Positions 44,918 through 53,109 are shown, counted from the stretch's first letter. The stretch is 64,000 bases of DNA from Nonomuraea jiangxiensis (GCF_900099965.1 NZ_FNDJ01000013.1:290721-354720), one strand, 5' to 3'. Notes: generated from the letters alone by a model not told the origin. Numbers and translations are program-made.

Positions 44918-44970
44918 GTCCACCTTTGTCCGGATTGACCCTCACTCCGGTGCACGTCGATAATCTATGT

Positions 44971-44986
44971 ATATCCAGTAGGTAAT
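44971..44986. promoter_or_regulatory. Shared dyad upstream of leader 1
   Basis: ATATCCAGTAGGTAAT abuts the -35 hexamer of the leader 1 promoter. It differs from the copy at 47018 only at one base (GGTAAT for GGAAAT). Confidence 0.65.
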
Positions 44987-44987
44987 G

Positions 44988-45016
44988 TTGATTATATGGC
45001 GGGCGGTGTGTAGCTT
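44988..45016 (+). promoter_or_regulatory. Promoter of leader 1
   Basis: TTGATT (44988-44993), 17-bp spacer, TAGCTT (45011-45016). The leader ATG follows after six bases, so transcription would start at or near the A of the ATG and give a leaderless mRNA. The same geometry occurs before leader 2. Confidence 0.7.
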
Positions 45017-45022
45017 CGTGTC

Positions 45023-45097
45023 ATGAGCCACGGCCTTCAGCTGACCACGCGCGCTTACGTGGACTTCGCCCGCGTCGCCAGCGCCCAGTGTCGCTGA
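45023..45097 (+). CDS. Cysteine-type leader peptide 1
   Basis: 24 codons plus stop: begins MSHGLQLTTR, ends VDFARVASAQCR. It shares length, the MS, LT-R and VD residues and the VASAQC ending with leader 2. Peptides with a VASALC/VASAQC ending are known as putative leader peptides before sulfur-metabolism genes of actinobacteria. The cysteine codon (TGT) is next to last before the stop, so ribosome stalling when Cys-tRNA is scarce could control the gene 176 bp downstream. No Shine-Dalgarno site is seen, consistent with leaderless translation. Confidence 0.8.
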   Translation: MSHGLQLTTRAYVDFARVASAQCR

Positions 45098-45273
45098 CCG
45101 CCTCCCCCGAACGCCCGGCCCCGCCCTGCAGAGCGGGTGCGAGAACGCGAAAATGGTGCGCCTTCGCCAGAGCCGGCCACCTTTGAGGTGCGGCGGGCCA
45201 TCATCACCGATGCCGCCCGGGCGTCTGTTCGGGCCCGGCACGGGAACGACATGGACTCTTGCAGGGAGGACGC

Positions 45274-46974
45274 GTGACACGCGGAAGCGAGAGAACAAGC
45301 GCGGCCGTGGTGGTGATCGGCGCAGGGCCGGCCGGAACGTGCCTGGTGGAGCGGATCCGCGCCAACAGCCCGCGGCTCAGTCGAGGCCACGTGCTGGACC
45401 TGTACGTGGTCGATCCGTACCCGCCAGGGCCGGGCCGTCGGTGGCGGACCGGGCAGGCGCGCTCCGACTCTCCGGCGGGGGACCTCACGGTCTTCCCGGA
45501 TGACGGGACCCTCCGCCAGGGACCGTCCCTGGCGGATTGGCTCGGCCGCGACCGTGGGTACCACGCCTCGCGGTCGGAGGTGGGCGGATACCTCACCCAC
45601 GCGTTCGAGCAGGCGGTACGCGGCGCGCCGCGCAATGTACGAGTGCACGTGCGCCGGGATCGGGCGGTCGGCCTGACCGAGTCGGCAGGCACACAGCGGG
45701 TGACGCTGTCTGACGGCGGATGGCTGGAGGCCGACGCCGTGGTGCTGGCTCAGGGAAATCCGGACGCGCCGCCCTCGCCGGCCGAGATGGCGGAGATGGA
45801 CTTCGCCGCCCGGCACGGGCTTGTCTACCTGCCCAGCGGCCATGCCGGCGACCTCCATACCGATGCCGTCCCCGCGGGCGAGCCGGTGCTGGTGCGGGGC
45901 GCCGGACGGGCGTTCGCCGATCTGGTGGCGCCGCTCACCGTCGGCCGCGGCGGGCGCTTCGCCGAGGGCCGCCAGGGGGAGCTGGTCTACCTGCCCAGCG
46001 GCGACGAGCCTCTGCTGCGGGTCGGCTCGCGGCGCGGTGTGCCGCACCACGCCCGTCCCGGCTATCGCCTCGCGGGCGCGCCGCCTCCTCTCCGGCGGTT
46101 CCCGTGCGAAGAACAACCGCGGCGGGCCGCGGCCAAAGAACTGGCGTACGCGTACTACCACGAGCTGTTCACCCGGCACCCGGAGCGGACCCGGACGACG
46201 TGGGAGGCGTTCGAGACGGCCTTCGTGCAGGCCGAGTGGGGCGGCAAGGAGATGCGCGCCCTGATCACCAAGTCCGTGTCACGCTTCGCCGACCGGCTGC
46301 ACCTGGATCGGCTGGAGCGCCCGCTGCATGGCATGCGCTTCGGCGACCTGTCCGGGCTGCAGCGGTGGGTGCACGGCTACCTCGCGGCCGACCTGGAGCG
46401 ACGCGCCGACCCTGCCTTCAGCGCCGACCTCGCGCTGATCCACGGGCTGCTCTCCGCGCGCACCGCCCTGGCGGGCGATCCCTGGGTGCAGGGGCTGTTC
46501 GGCCTGCTCGCGGGAGGGCCGTCCCTCGCTCGCCAGGCCGAGCTGCGTGCCCTGGCCAGAGCGGGCGTCGTCACCTTCCTCGGCGCCGAACCACGCATCG
46601 AGCAGGACGAAGGCGGATGGCGTGCCACCAGCCCCACCGTTCGCGGCTCGACGACGGCGCAGGCCATCATCGAGGCGCGGCGGCCCACGCCCAGCGTGCG
46701 CCACAGCACCGACCCGCTGATCGCCGGGCTGTACGCCAGGGGTGAGTGCCGGGAGGCGTCGGGCCTGCTGGACGTCCGCCTCCCGGACCACCGGCTGATG
46801 ACCAGGAGCGGTGCCGCACACGGCCGGCGGTTCGCCTTGGGCTCCTGCACCGTGGACGGCGCCGCCGGGTTCGACGGCCCGGGCGGCACCGCACCGCTGG
46901 TCCAGCAGGCCGACGCGCTGGCCAGGAGCATGCTGGCCCAGGTCGCCGGATCCTGGTTGCACGCGGCGGCATGA
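45274..46974 (+). CDS. FAD/NAD(P)-binding oxidoreductase, leader-peptide controlled
   Basis: 566 aa from the GTG at 45274 with GGGAGGA four bases upstream; a TTG at 45259 would precede that site. The N-terminus has the dinucleotide fold VVVIGAGPAGTCLVERI with LDLYVVDPYPPG about 30 residues on, and TDAVPAGEPVLVRGAGRAFADL as a second nucleotide-binding region. This is the NAD_binding_9-type family. No substrate can be read from the sequence; its leader peptide and neighbours argue for organosulfur metabolism. It is monocistronic, with the next promoter starting about 60 bp after its stop. Confidence 0.82.
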   Translation: MTRGSERTSAAVVVIGAGPAGTCLVERIRANSPRLSRGHVLDLYVVDPYPPGPGRRWRTGQARSDSPAGDLTVFPDDGTLRQGPSLADWLGRDRGYHASRSEVGGYLTHAFEQAVRGAPRNVRVHVRRDRAVGLTESAGTQRVTLSDGGWLEADAVVLAQGNPDAPPSPAEMAEMDFAARHGLVYLPSGHAGDLHTDAVPAGEPVLVRGAGRAFADLVAPLTVGRGGRFAEGRQGELVYLPSGDEPLLRVGSRRGVPHHARPGYRLAGAPPPLRRFPCEEQPRRAAAKELAYAYYHELFTRHPERTRTTWEAFETAFVQAEWGGKEMRALITKSVSRFADRLHLDRLERPLHGMRFGDLSGLQRWVHGYLAADLERRADPAFSADLALIHGLLSARTALAGDPWVQGLFGLLAGGPSLARQAELRALARAGVVTFLGAEPRIEQDEGGWRATSPTVRGSTTAQAIIEARRPTPSVRHSTDPLIAGLYARGECREASGLLDVRLPDHRLMTRSGAAHGRRFALGSCTVDGAAGFDGPGGTAPLVQQADALARSMLAQVAGSWLHAAA

Positions 46975-47017
46975 CCCGACGCACTCGGTGGCGTTCCGAT
47001 CCGAGAAGAATACCTAT

Positions 47018-47033
47018 ATATCCAGTAGGAAAT
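47018..47033. promoter_or_regulatory. Shared dyad upstream of leader 2
   Basis: ATATCCAGTAGGAAAT is the best example of the ATWTCC-N4-GGAWAT dyad. It lies one base before the -35 hexamer TTGACT, suiting an activator or a repressor that occludes polymerase. Confidence 0.65.
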
Positions 47034-47034
47034 G

Positions 47035-47063
47035 TTGACTTTATTCGGACGTGCTCGTAGCTT
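47035..47063 (+). promoter_or_regulatory. Promoter of leader 2
   Basis: TTGACT (47035-47040), 17-bp spacer, TAGCTT (47058-47063), then seven bases to the leader ATG. The hexamers, spacing and TAGCTTCGTG context match the leader 1 promoter. Confidence 0.72.
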
Positions 47064-47070
47064 CGTGGTC

Positions 47071-47145
47071 ATGAGCCAGGCCACGAACCTGACCCGGCGC
47101 CCGCACGTGGACCACGGCCACGTCGCCAGCGCGCAATGTCACTGA
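47071..47145 (+). CDS. Cysteine-type leader peptide 2
   Basis: 24 codons plus stop: begins MSQATNLTRR and ends HVASAQCH. It is the same length as leader 1 with identical VASAQC. The TGT cysteine codon is at 47137-47139. The stop codon forms part of the 5' arm of an RNA hairpin before the ABC operon. Confidence 0.82.
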   Translation: MSQATNLTRRPHVDHGHVASAQCH

Positions 47146-47200
47146 TCACGAAATCTCGTCCTCAACCCCTTCCTCCTGTCGAGGAGTGATTCCGTGATCA
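47143..47200 (+). promoter_or_regulatory. Attenuator-like hairpin coupled to leader 2
   Basis: TGATCACG (47143-47150, containing the leader stop TGA) pairs exactly with CGTGATCA (47193-47200). Inside the loop CTCCT-GTCG-AGGAG (47173-47186) makes a second hairpin. The structure ends five bases before the GGAGG ribosome site of the permease gene (47206-47210). A ribosome held at the TGT codon would keep the 5' arm open. Confidence 0.55.
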
Positions 47201-47216
47201 ACATCGGAGGCGGCTT

Positions 47217-48083
47217 ATGACGCTGCCCGAAGTACAGTCGCCGGTCCACCAGGACGCGGAGCGGCCGCTGGAGGTGGTGACGGCCCGTCACCCGCTCCGG
47301 TGGCTGGCCGCCGCCTGTGTGCTCGTCGTGCTGGCGATGGTCGCCAGCGCTCTGGTGACCAACCCGGCTTGGGAGTGGGACGTCGTCGGGCAGTACCTGT
47401 TCGCGCCGTCGGTGGTGCGCTCGGTGCTGCTCACGCTGGAGCTGACCGTGCTGGGCATCGGGCTCGGGTTCGCGCTCGGCACGGTGCTGGCGCTGATGCG
47501 GCTCTCAGCGAACCGGCTGCTGTCGTCGGTGGCCTGGGGATATGTGTGGTTGTTCCGGTCGGTGCCGCTCATCTTGCAGCTGCTGTTCTGGTACAACCTG
47601 GCGCTGCTCTACCCGCGGTTGTCGGTGGGCGTGCCGTTCGGGCCCGCGTTCTTCGACTTCGGCACCATGGATCTGATCGGGCCGCTGACGGCGGCGGTGC
47701 TCGGGCTCGCGCTGCACCAGGCCGCGTACGCCGCCGAGATCGTCCGCGGCGGCCTGCTGTCGGTGGACCACGGGCAGCGGGAAGCGGCGGCCGCTCTGGG
47801 ACTGCCACCGGCACGGCGGCTGTTCCGGATCATCCTGCCGCAGGCCATGCGGACCATTGTGCCCAACGCCGGCAACGAGATCATCGGCCTGGTCAAGGGA
47901 ACGTCGGTGGTCTACATCATGGCGCTGCCCGAGCTGTTCTATCAGGTGCAGGTGATCTACAACCGCAACGGCAGGGTCATGGCGCTGCTGCTGGTCGCGG
48001 CCATCTGGTACCTCATCCTGACCACCATCCTGTCGATCGTGCAGCACTACGTGGAGCGCTTCTACGGCAGGGGACGGGCATGA
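47217..48083 (+). CDS. Polar amino-acid ABC permease (cystine/sulfur amino acid candidate)
   Basis: 288 aa, ATG with GGAGG six bases upstream. Five or six membrane segments. The EAA coupling loop is AAEIVRGGLLSVDHGQREAAAALGLPPARRLFRIILPQA. SVVRSVLLTLELTVLGIGLGFALGTVLALMRLS is the typical start of the His/Glu/Gln permease domain. Being behind a cysteine leader peptide suggests cystine or another sulfur compound as substrate. Four-base overlap with the ATPase gene. Confidence 0.88.
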   Translation: MTLPEVQSPVHQDAERPLEVVTARHPLRWLAAACVLVVLAMVASALVTNPAWEWDVVGQYLFAPSVVRSVLLTLELTVLGIGLGFALGTVLALMRLSANRLLSSVAWGYVWLFRSVPLILQLLFWYNLALLYPRLSVGVPFGPAFFDFGTMDLIGPLTAAVLGLALHQAAYAAEIVRGGLLSVDHGQREAAAALGLPPARRLFRIILPQAMRTIVPNAGNEIIGLVKGTSVVYIMALPELFYQVQVIYNRNGRVMALLLVAAIWYLILTTILSIVQHYVERFYGRGRA

Positions 48084-48841
48084 GTTCGATGGTGGAGCTG
48101 CGCGGCGTGCACAAAAGCTTCGGTTCTCTGCACGTGCTGCGCGGGGTGGACCTGGACGTCCGCCAGGGGCAGGTCCTGGTGATCGTGGGCCCGTCGGGGT
48201 CGGGGAAGTCCACGCTCCTGCGTACGATCAATCACCTGGAGAAGGTGGACCGCGGCTCGGTCCGGGTGGACGGTGACTTGCTCGGCTACCGCCAGGTCGG
48301 CGATCGGCTGCACGAGCTGCCCGAACGCGAGGTGCTGCGGCAGCGCACCAAGATCGGATTCGTTTTCCAGGCGTTCAACCTTTTCCCGCACCTCACCGTC
48401 AGGCAGAACCTCATGGAGGCGCCGCTGTCGGCCCAGCGGCGGCCGCGCACCGAGGTGGAGCCGCTGGCCGAGCGGTTGCTGGCCCGGGTGGGCCTGGCGG
48501 ACAAGGCCGACGCCTACCCCCGCACGCTGTCCGGAGGCCAGCAGCAGCGCGTCGCCATCGCCAGGGCGCTCGCGCTGGAGCCCAAGCTGCTGCTGTTCGA
48601 CGAGCCGACCTCCGCACTGGATCCCGAGCTGGTGGGTGAGGTGCTGGACGTCATCAAAGACCTCGCCCGCGGAGGCACCACCATGATCGTGATCACCCAC
48701 GAGATCGGGTTCGCCCGCGAGGTGGCCGACTCAGTGGCCTTCATGGACGCCGGCCTCATCGTCGAACTCGGACCGCCCGCCCAACTCCTCGACAACCCCA
48801 CGCACGAACGCACCCGCGCCTTCCTCAGCAAGGTTCTCTGA
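48080..48841 (+). CDS. Polar amino-acid ABC ATPase
   Basis: 253 aa. Walker A GPSGSGKST, Q-loop GFVFQAFNLFPHLTV, signature LSGGQQQRVAIARAL, Walker B LLLFDEPTSALDPE and switch histidine VITHEIGFA are all present, in the GlnQ/TcyC subfamily. There is a roughly 15-residue insertion after GDLLGY. It energises the importer formed with the permease at 47217 and the binding protein at 48861. Confidence 0.93.
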   Translation: MSSMVELRGVHKSFGSLHVLRGVDLDVRQGQVLVIVGPSGSGKSTLLRTINHLEKVDRGSVRVDGDLLGYRQVGDRLHELPEREVLRQRTKIGFVFQAFNLFPHLTVRQNLMEAPLSAQRRPRTEVEPLAERLLARVGLADKADAYPRTLSGGQQQRVAIARALALEPKLLLFDEPTSALDPELVGEVLDVIKDLARGGTTMIVITHEIGFAREVADSVAFMDAGLIVELGPPAQLLDNPTHERTRAFLSKVL

Positions 48842-48860
48842 CTACTAGGGACACAACGAC

Positions 48861-49838
48861 ATGCGCGTATCGCTCGCGCGGGCCTTCGTCATGCCCGCGC
48901 TCCTCCTGCTGACCGCCGCCTGCGGCACCGAGCCCACCATCACCGCGCCGTCGGCCACCACGGCCCCTGTGGTGGCGGGCAAGCAGATCAATACTGGTCC
49001 GGATCAGAACCGGGTGCGGGCCGACAAGGTGGACGCCATCGCGGCCCAGGTGCCGAAGGACATCGCGGCCGACGGCAAGCTCACCGTCGGCTTCAGCGGC
49101 CAAGGCGCGGCGCCGCTGACGTTCCACGCCGACGACGACACCACCCTGATCGGCGTGGAGACCGACATCGCCCAGCTCGTGGCCGACGTGCTCGGCCTGG
49201 AGATGTCCCCGGAGATCAGCTCGTGGGAGAACCTCTTCCTCGCTACCAAGTCCGGCAAGGACGAGGTGGTCTTCAACAACGTCACGGTCACCGAGGAGCG
49301 CAAGGACATCTACGACTTCGCGACGTACCGGATCGACCAGCTCGGCTGGCAGGTCCCCGGCAACAGCCCCATCAAGGCCATCGCCAAGCCTGCGGACATC
49401 GCCGGGTTGCGAGTCTCGGTGGGCTCGGGCACGAACCAGGAGAAGATCCTGCTCGACTGGGACGAGCAGAACAAGGCTGCCGGGCTGAAGCCGATCGAGA
49501 TCCTCTACTACGAGAAGTACAGCGACGTGCTGCTGGGGCTCAAGTCCGGCCGCGTCCAGGCGTACTTCGGCCCGAACCCGGCCATCGCCTACAACATCGC
49601 CGTCAGCGGCGGGTCCAGGATCGTTGGTACGTTCTCCGGCGCCGGGCCGGACCTGCAGGGACTCATCGCCGCCATGACCAAGAAGGACAACGGCCTGGTC
49701 AAGCCGCTCAACGAGGCACTCAACACCGTCATCAAGAACGGCAAGTACAAGGAAGTCCTAGAGCGCTGGGGCCTGGCCAACGAGGCGGTTCCCGAGTCGC
49801 GGATCAACCCGCCCGGACTGCCGCGGCAGGAGTCGTGA
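48861..49838 (+). CDS. Amino-acid ABC substrate-binding lipoprotein
   Basis: 325 aa. The lipobox LLTAACG is preceded by a short signal peptide. The SBP_bac_3 fold shows KLTVGFSGQGAAPLTFHADDDTTLIGVETDIAQLVADVLG, then NVTVTEERKDIYDFATYRIDQLGWQV, GLRVSVGSGTNQEKILL and LNTVIKNGKYKEVLERWGL. It captures the substrate for the importer. The stop overlaps the GNAT start. Confidence 0.9.
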   Translation: MRVSLARAFVMPALLLLTAACGTEPTITAPSATTAPVVAGKQINTGPDQNRVRADKVDAIAAQVPKDIAADGKLTVGFSGQGAAPLTFHADDDTTLIGVETDIAQLVADVLGLEMSPEISSWENLFLATKSGKDEVVFNNVTVTEERKDIYDFATYRIDQLGWQVPGNSPIKAIAKPADIAGLRVSVGSGTNQEKILLDWDEQNKAAGLKPIEILYYEKYSDVLLGLKSGRVQAYFGPNPAIAYNIAVSGGSRIVGTFSGAGPDLQGLIAAMTKKDNGLVKPLNEALNTVIKNGKYKEVLERWGLANEAVPESRINPPGLPRQES

Positions 49839-50311
49839 GCGAGCTCACCGCCCAGGTGCGGCTCGTCCCCATGTCGGACCCGGCCGCCGCGCCGCTGCTG
49901 GCCGGGCTGCACCTGGAGTACACCTCGCGCTACGGCCGCAACGACGAGCTCGCCAGGTATCCCGAGGCCGAGTTCGCGCTGCCGTACGGCGCGTTCCTGG
50001 TCGTGGTGTCCGGCGGCGAGACCGTGGCCGGTGGCGCGTTCCGTCGCTACGACGCGGCGACCGCCGAGCTCAAGCGCGTGTGGACGCACCCGCGTCACCG
50101 CCGCGAAGGGCTCGGCCGTCTCGTCGTACGCGAGCTGGAGCGGGAGGCGTTGCGCCGCGGGTACCGCCGGATCTACCTGACCACCGGGCCGCGCCAGCCC
50201 GAGGCCGTGCACCTCTACCTCGCCAGCGGCTACGACCCGCAGTTCGACGTCGCCGCCCGCCCTGCCCAAGGCCCGCTCGCCTTCGTCAAGGATCTGCGCC
50301 TTCGCATGTGA
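49835..50311 (+). CDS. GNAT-family N-acetyltransferase
   Basis: 158 aa, GTG start overlapping the binding-protein stop. The acetyl-CoA motif A is ELKRVWTHPRHRREGLGRLVVRELEREALRRGYRRIYLTTG, with motif B AVHLYLASGYDP. Co-transcription with a putative sulfur amino-acid importer suggests it acetylates an imported amino compound, but the acceptor cannot be read from the sequence. Confidence 0.85.
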   Translation: MSELTAQVRLVPMSDPAAAPLLAGLHLEYTSRYGRNDELARYPEAEFALPYGAFLVVVSGGETVAGGAFRRYDAATAELKRVWTHPRHRREGLGRLVVRELEREALRRGYRRIYLTTGPRQPEAVHLYLASGYDPQFDVAARPAQGPLAFVKDLRLRM

Positions 50312-50380
50312 AAGGCCATGCCGTCTATGGACGTTGAGCCCATGGAACAGCCCTACAGGCGTTCGTCCAATGTAGCCCTA

Positions 50381-50406
50381 TTTTCCTACCGTGAATGTGT
50401 GATAAT
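50381..50406 (+). promoter_or_regulatory. Dyad-like site and -10 element before the LanC-like gene
   Basis: TTTTCCTACCGTGAAT (50381-50396) is a weaker form of the ATWTCC-N4-GGAWAT dyad. GATAAT (50401-50406) is a good -10, five bases from the ATG at 50412, again implying a leaderless transcript. No clear -35 is present. Confidence 0.45.
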
Positions 50407-50411
50407 TGAGC

Positions 50412-51767
50412 ATGGGTTTGGACAGGACCCGCTCGCCGAGCGAGCGTGCCGATACACCCCTGACCGCCGCCATCCTGGCCGGGCGATGGATACGCTCCGC
50501 TGCCGAGGAGGACACGGGCGGGAGGCGCTGGAAGGCCAATCCTGATGCCAGGGGCAGGTCGGCGCTCGCCTCCGCCGAGCCCGCCTCGCTGTACGCCGGG
50601 GCGGCCGGGATCGTCCTGTTCTTTCTGGAGCTGTCTGCGGCGACCGGGCACGAGGCGTACCTGGAGGACGCCCGCGAGGGTGCCCACTACCTTGTGGCCA
50701 CCTGGCGGGATCAACCGGACCTGTCGTTCTACCGCGGGCTCACCGGCACCGTCGTGGCGCTCATCGAGGCCGGATGGGCGCTCGGCGACGGCCGCTTCGA
50801 GGAGGAGGCCGTGGCCGCGGCCGAGCGGATCGTTCGCGCGGCCCGCCCGATGGACGGCGGTCCCGGCTGGACGGGGGATCCGGCCCAACGCGGTGACGGC
50901 GGGATCGTGCTCGGGCTGCTGCGTGCCGCCACCGCGCTGGGCGTTCCGGAGTATGAGGAACTCGCGGTGGCGGCGGGGGAGCGCATCGCCGGCCTGGCCG
51001 TGCCCGGCCACCGTTTCGGCGACTACCCGGATCTACCTGTGGACGCGGTCACTCCGGGATTCCTCGCCGGTACGGCAGGGACGGCCTTCCTGCTGGCCCG
51101 CTTGTACGGCGTCACCGGCGAGCGGCGCTTCCTGGCGGCGGCGGACCGGGGCGCCGGCTTCGTGCGCGAGGTCAGCACCGTGACCGACCGGTGCGCCGTC
51201 GTGCCGCACCACGTGCCGCAAGCGCGGCGACTGCACTACCTGGGATTCTGCTCAGGCTCGGCGGGTGTGGCGCGCATGTTCTACGAGCTCTACCGGGTCA
51301 CGGGGGACGCGGGTCACCTGGACTGGGTGGAGCGCCTGGCCAACGGCATCCTGCTGAGCGGAGCGCCACGCCGGCGCACCCCCGGGCTCTGGAACGTGGC
51401 CTGCCAGTGCTGCGGGATCGCCGGGCTGCTGGAACTGTTCACCGGGCTGTGGGCGGTTACGGGGAAGGTCGCCTACCTGACGTTCGCCAGCGGGCTCGCC
51501 GAGCATCTCATCGCCTCCGCCGTTGACCCCGACGACCGGGGGTTGCGCTGGTATCAGGCCTACCGGCGGTTGCGTCCCGGCGAGGTGAGCGCGGACACCG
51601 GGTACATGGTCGGTGCGGCCGGCATCGGCGCCGCCCTGCTGCACCTCGATGCCGCCATGCAGCCGCGTATCCCACGCCGGGTCATCCTCCTGCCCGACAA
51701 TCCGTTCCCGCCCATCCCCGTGCCACCCGACCGGCTACGTGACGATAACCCCAGGGCTTTCTCCTGA
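50412..51767 (+). CDS. Orphan LanC-like protein
   Basis: 451 aa from the ATG at 50412. LanC-type alpha-barrel repeats are visible (EPASLYAGAAGIVLFFLEL, DGGIVLGLLRAAT, VTPGFLAGTAGTAFLLARLYG, LGFCSGSAGVARMFYELYR, CQCCGIAGLLELFTG). Zinc ligands in LanC are Cys, Cys and His; here C280 matches the first, and the CHG motif is replaced by C333-C334-G. No lanthipeptide precursor or LanB/LanM dehydratase is nearby, so it is probably not a lantibiotic cyclase. LanC-like proteins add thiols to dehydro-amino acids; a thiol-related role would fit its place next to the sulfur genes but is inference. Confidence 0.82.
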   Translation: MGLDRTRSPSERADTPLTAAILAGRWIRSAAEEDTGGRRWKANPDARGRSALASAEPASLYAGAAGIVLFFLELSAATGHEAYLEDAREGAHYLVATWRDQPDLSFYRGLTGTVVALIEAGWALGDGRFEEEAVAAAERIVRAARPMDGGPGWTGDPAQRGDGGIVLGLLRAATALGVPEYEELAVAAGERIAGLAVPGHRFGDYPDLPVDAVTPGFLAGTAGTAFLLARLYGVTGERRFLAAADRGAGFVREVSTVTDRCAVVPHHVPQARRLHYLGFCSGSAGVARMFYELYRVTGDAGHLDWVERLANGILLSGAPRRRTPGLWNVACQCCGIAGLLELFTGLWAVTGKVAYLTFASGLAEHLIASAVDPDDRGLRWYQAYRRLRPGEVSADTGYMVGAAGIGAALLHLDAAMQPRIPRRVILLPDNPFPPIPVPPDRLRDDNPRAFS

Positions 51768-51813
51768 CCAGGCGTTCCGACGTCAGCCGTCGATCAACGC
51801 AGGAGGCCGGCCC

Positions 51814-52359
51814 GTGACGTCAACCTCGCCCCAGGCCATCATCCTCATCACCGGAATACAGGCGGCCGGGAAGTCGACCATCGCACAGATGCTGGCCGAG
51901 CGACTGCCCCGCTCGGTGCACGTCCGAGGCGACCTGTTCCGGCGCATGGTGATCAACGGCCGGGCCGACATGACTCCCGAGCCCTCGAAGGAAGCGATAC
52001 GGCAACTGCAGCTGCGCTACCGGCTGACGGCAGCCACCTGCGATGAGTACTTCCGGGAAGGGTTCACAGTGATCGCCCAGGACGTCATCCTCGGCGAAGA
52101 CCTCACTGAGATGGTCGAACGCATCCGGCAACGGCCGCTGCTCGTCGTCGTCCTCGCCCCACAGCCCGAAGCCGTCGCCGCCCGTGAGGCAGCTCGCGGC
52201 AAAAGCGCCTACGACCGGTGGACCATCGACCTGCTCGACAACAGCCTGCAGAACGAGACTCCCCGCATCGGACTCTGGCTCGACACTTCCGACCAGACAC
52301 CAGACGACACCGTCGATGAGATCCTCACACGCGCATGGACCGAGGCCAACGTCCCGTGA
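51814..52359 (+). CDS. P-loop kinase of the AAA_33/zeta-like group
   Basis: 181 aa, GTG start with AGGAGG seven bases upstream. Walker A is LITGIQAAGKST near the N-terminus, followed by VHVRGDLFRRMV, the region that binds the phosphate acceptor in related kinases, and a lid-like arginine segment. It resembles chloramphenicol-phosphotransferase-type and nucleotide/sugar kinases. It starts 46 bp after the LanC-like gene and may be co-transcribed. Substrate unknown. Confidence 0.8.
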   Translation: MTSTSPQAIILITGIQAAGKSTIAQMLAERLPRSVHVRGDLFRRMVINGRADMTPEPSKEAIRQLQLRYRLTAATCDEYFREGFTVIAQDVILGEDLTEMVERIRQRPLLVVVLAPQPEAVAAREAARGKSAYDRWTIDLLDNSLQNETPRIGLWLDTSDQTPDDTVDEILTRAWTEANVP

Positions 52360-52551
52360 TCAAGCACTTCCATATCCACCTGGACACCACCTGTCGGCCT
52401 CCCAAGGCCACCGCCTGTTCTCCGGCACCCCCGACCGGCTGTCCCCGCAGGCGATGGCCGGATGACTTGCACGGATGACATAGGGCACAGTGTGGCAAAG
52501 ATCCGATGGGCCCAAGAGTGAACCGCTCGCCAATCCGCGAGGTCGGGCCCG

Positions 52552-53109
52552 CTATGGGGCGGGCGCCTTGAGCCCGTCGAGCATGACCGTGGTGAGGGGG
52601 TCGTCGGCGCGGGCGCCAGGGCGGCAGATGGCGACGTTGAGCAGGCCGACGACTTGTTCCGGCGTGAGGTCGCGACGCAGGCTGCCCTCCTGCTGCGCCT
52701 GCTCGACGATGTCCCCCAGCAGACCGTGGATCTCCCGGATGAGCCGCTGACGCGTGTCCGACTGTGGCGAGGCTTCCGGCAGCGAACTGAGCAGCGCCAG
52801 GGGCCTGCCGGCGCAGTGGCGCACCATGCTCAGCAGCACCTCCCAGCGCGGTACTTGCTCGGCCGCGCCGGCTCGGAGGTGGTCGCGCAGGACCGTGAGC
52901 GTGCTCTGCGCGATCTCCTCGATCAGGGCGCGGCGGTCGGGGAAATGGCGGTACAGCGTGCCCACGCCGAGGCCGGCGGCCTGGGCGATCTCCTCCATCG
53001 ACACTCCCGCCCCGCGCTCGGTGAACAGGCCGAGCGCCGCCTCGACGATGCGCTCGCGGTTGCGCCGGGCATCGGCCCGCATGGGTGCTCGCGCACTATC
53101 CGGAATCAC
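52552..53109 (-). CDS. TetR-family regulator
   Basis: 185 aa, GTG at 53109 (ATG at 53082 possible). The helix-turn-helix is RRNRERIVEAALGLFTERGAGVSMEEIAQAAGLGVGTLYRHFPDRRAL. The rest is the ligand-binding helical domain of the SBT-type seen in many actinobacterial TetR proteins. It is divergent from the LLM oxidoreductase across about 64 bp and most likely represses it. Confidence 0.92.
   Translation of the reverse strand: MIPDSARAPMRADARRNRERIVEAALGLFTERGAGVSMEEIAQAAGLGVGTLYRHFPDRRALIEEIAQSTLTVLRDHLRAGAAEQVPRWEVLLSMVRHCAGRPLALLSSLPEASPQSDTRQRLIREIHGLLGDIVEQAQQEGSLRRDLTPEQVVGLLNVAICRPGARADDPLTTVMLDGLKAPAP

Noticed and set aside
50412..51767. Lanthipeptide biosynthetic cluster
   Set aside because: No precursor peptide, LanB, LanM, LanKC or LanL gene is near, and the zinc motif is altered. 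The LanC-like protein stands alone.
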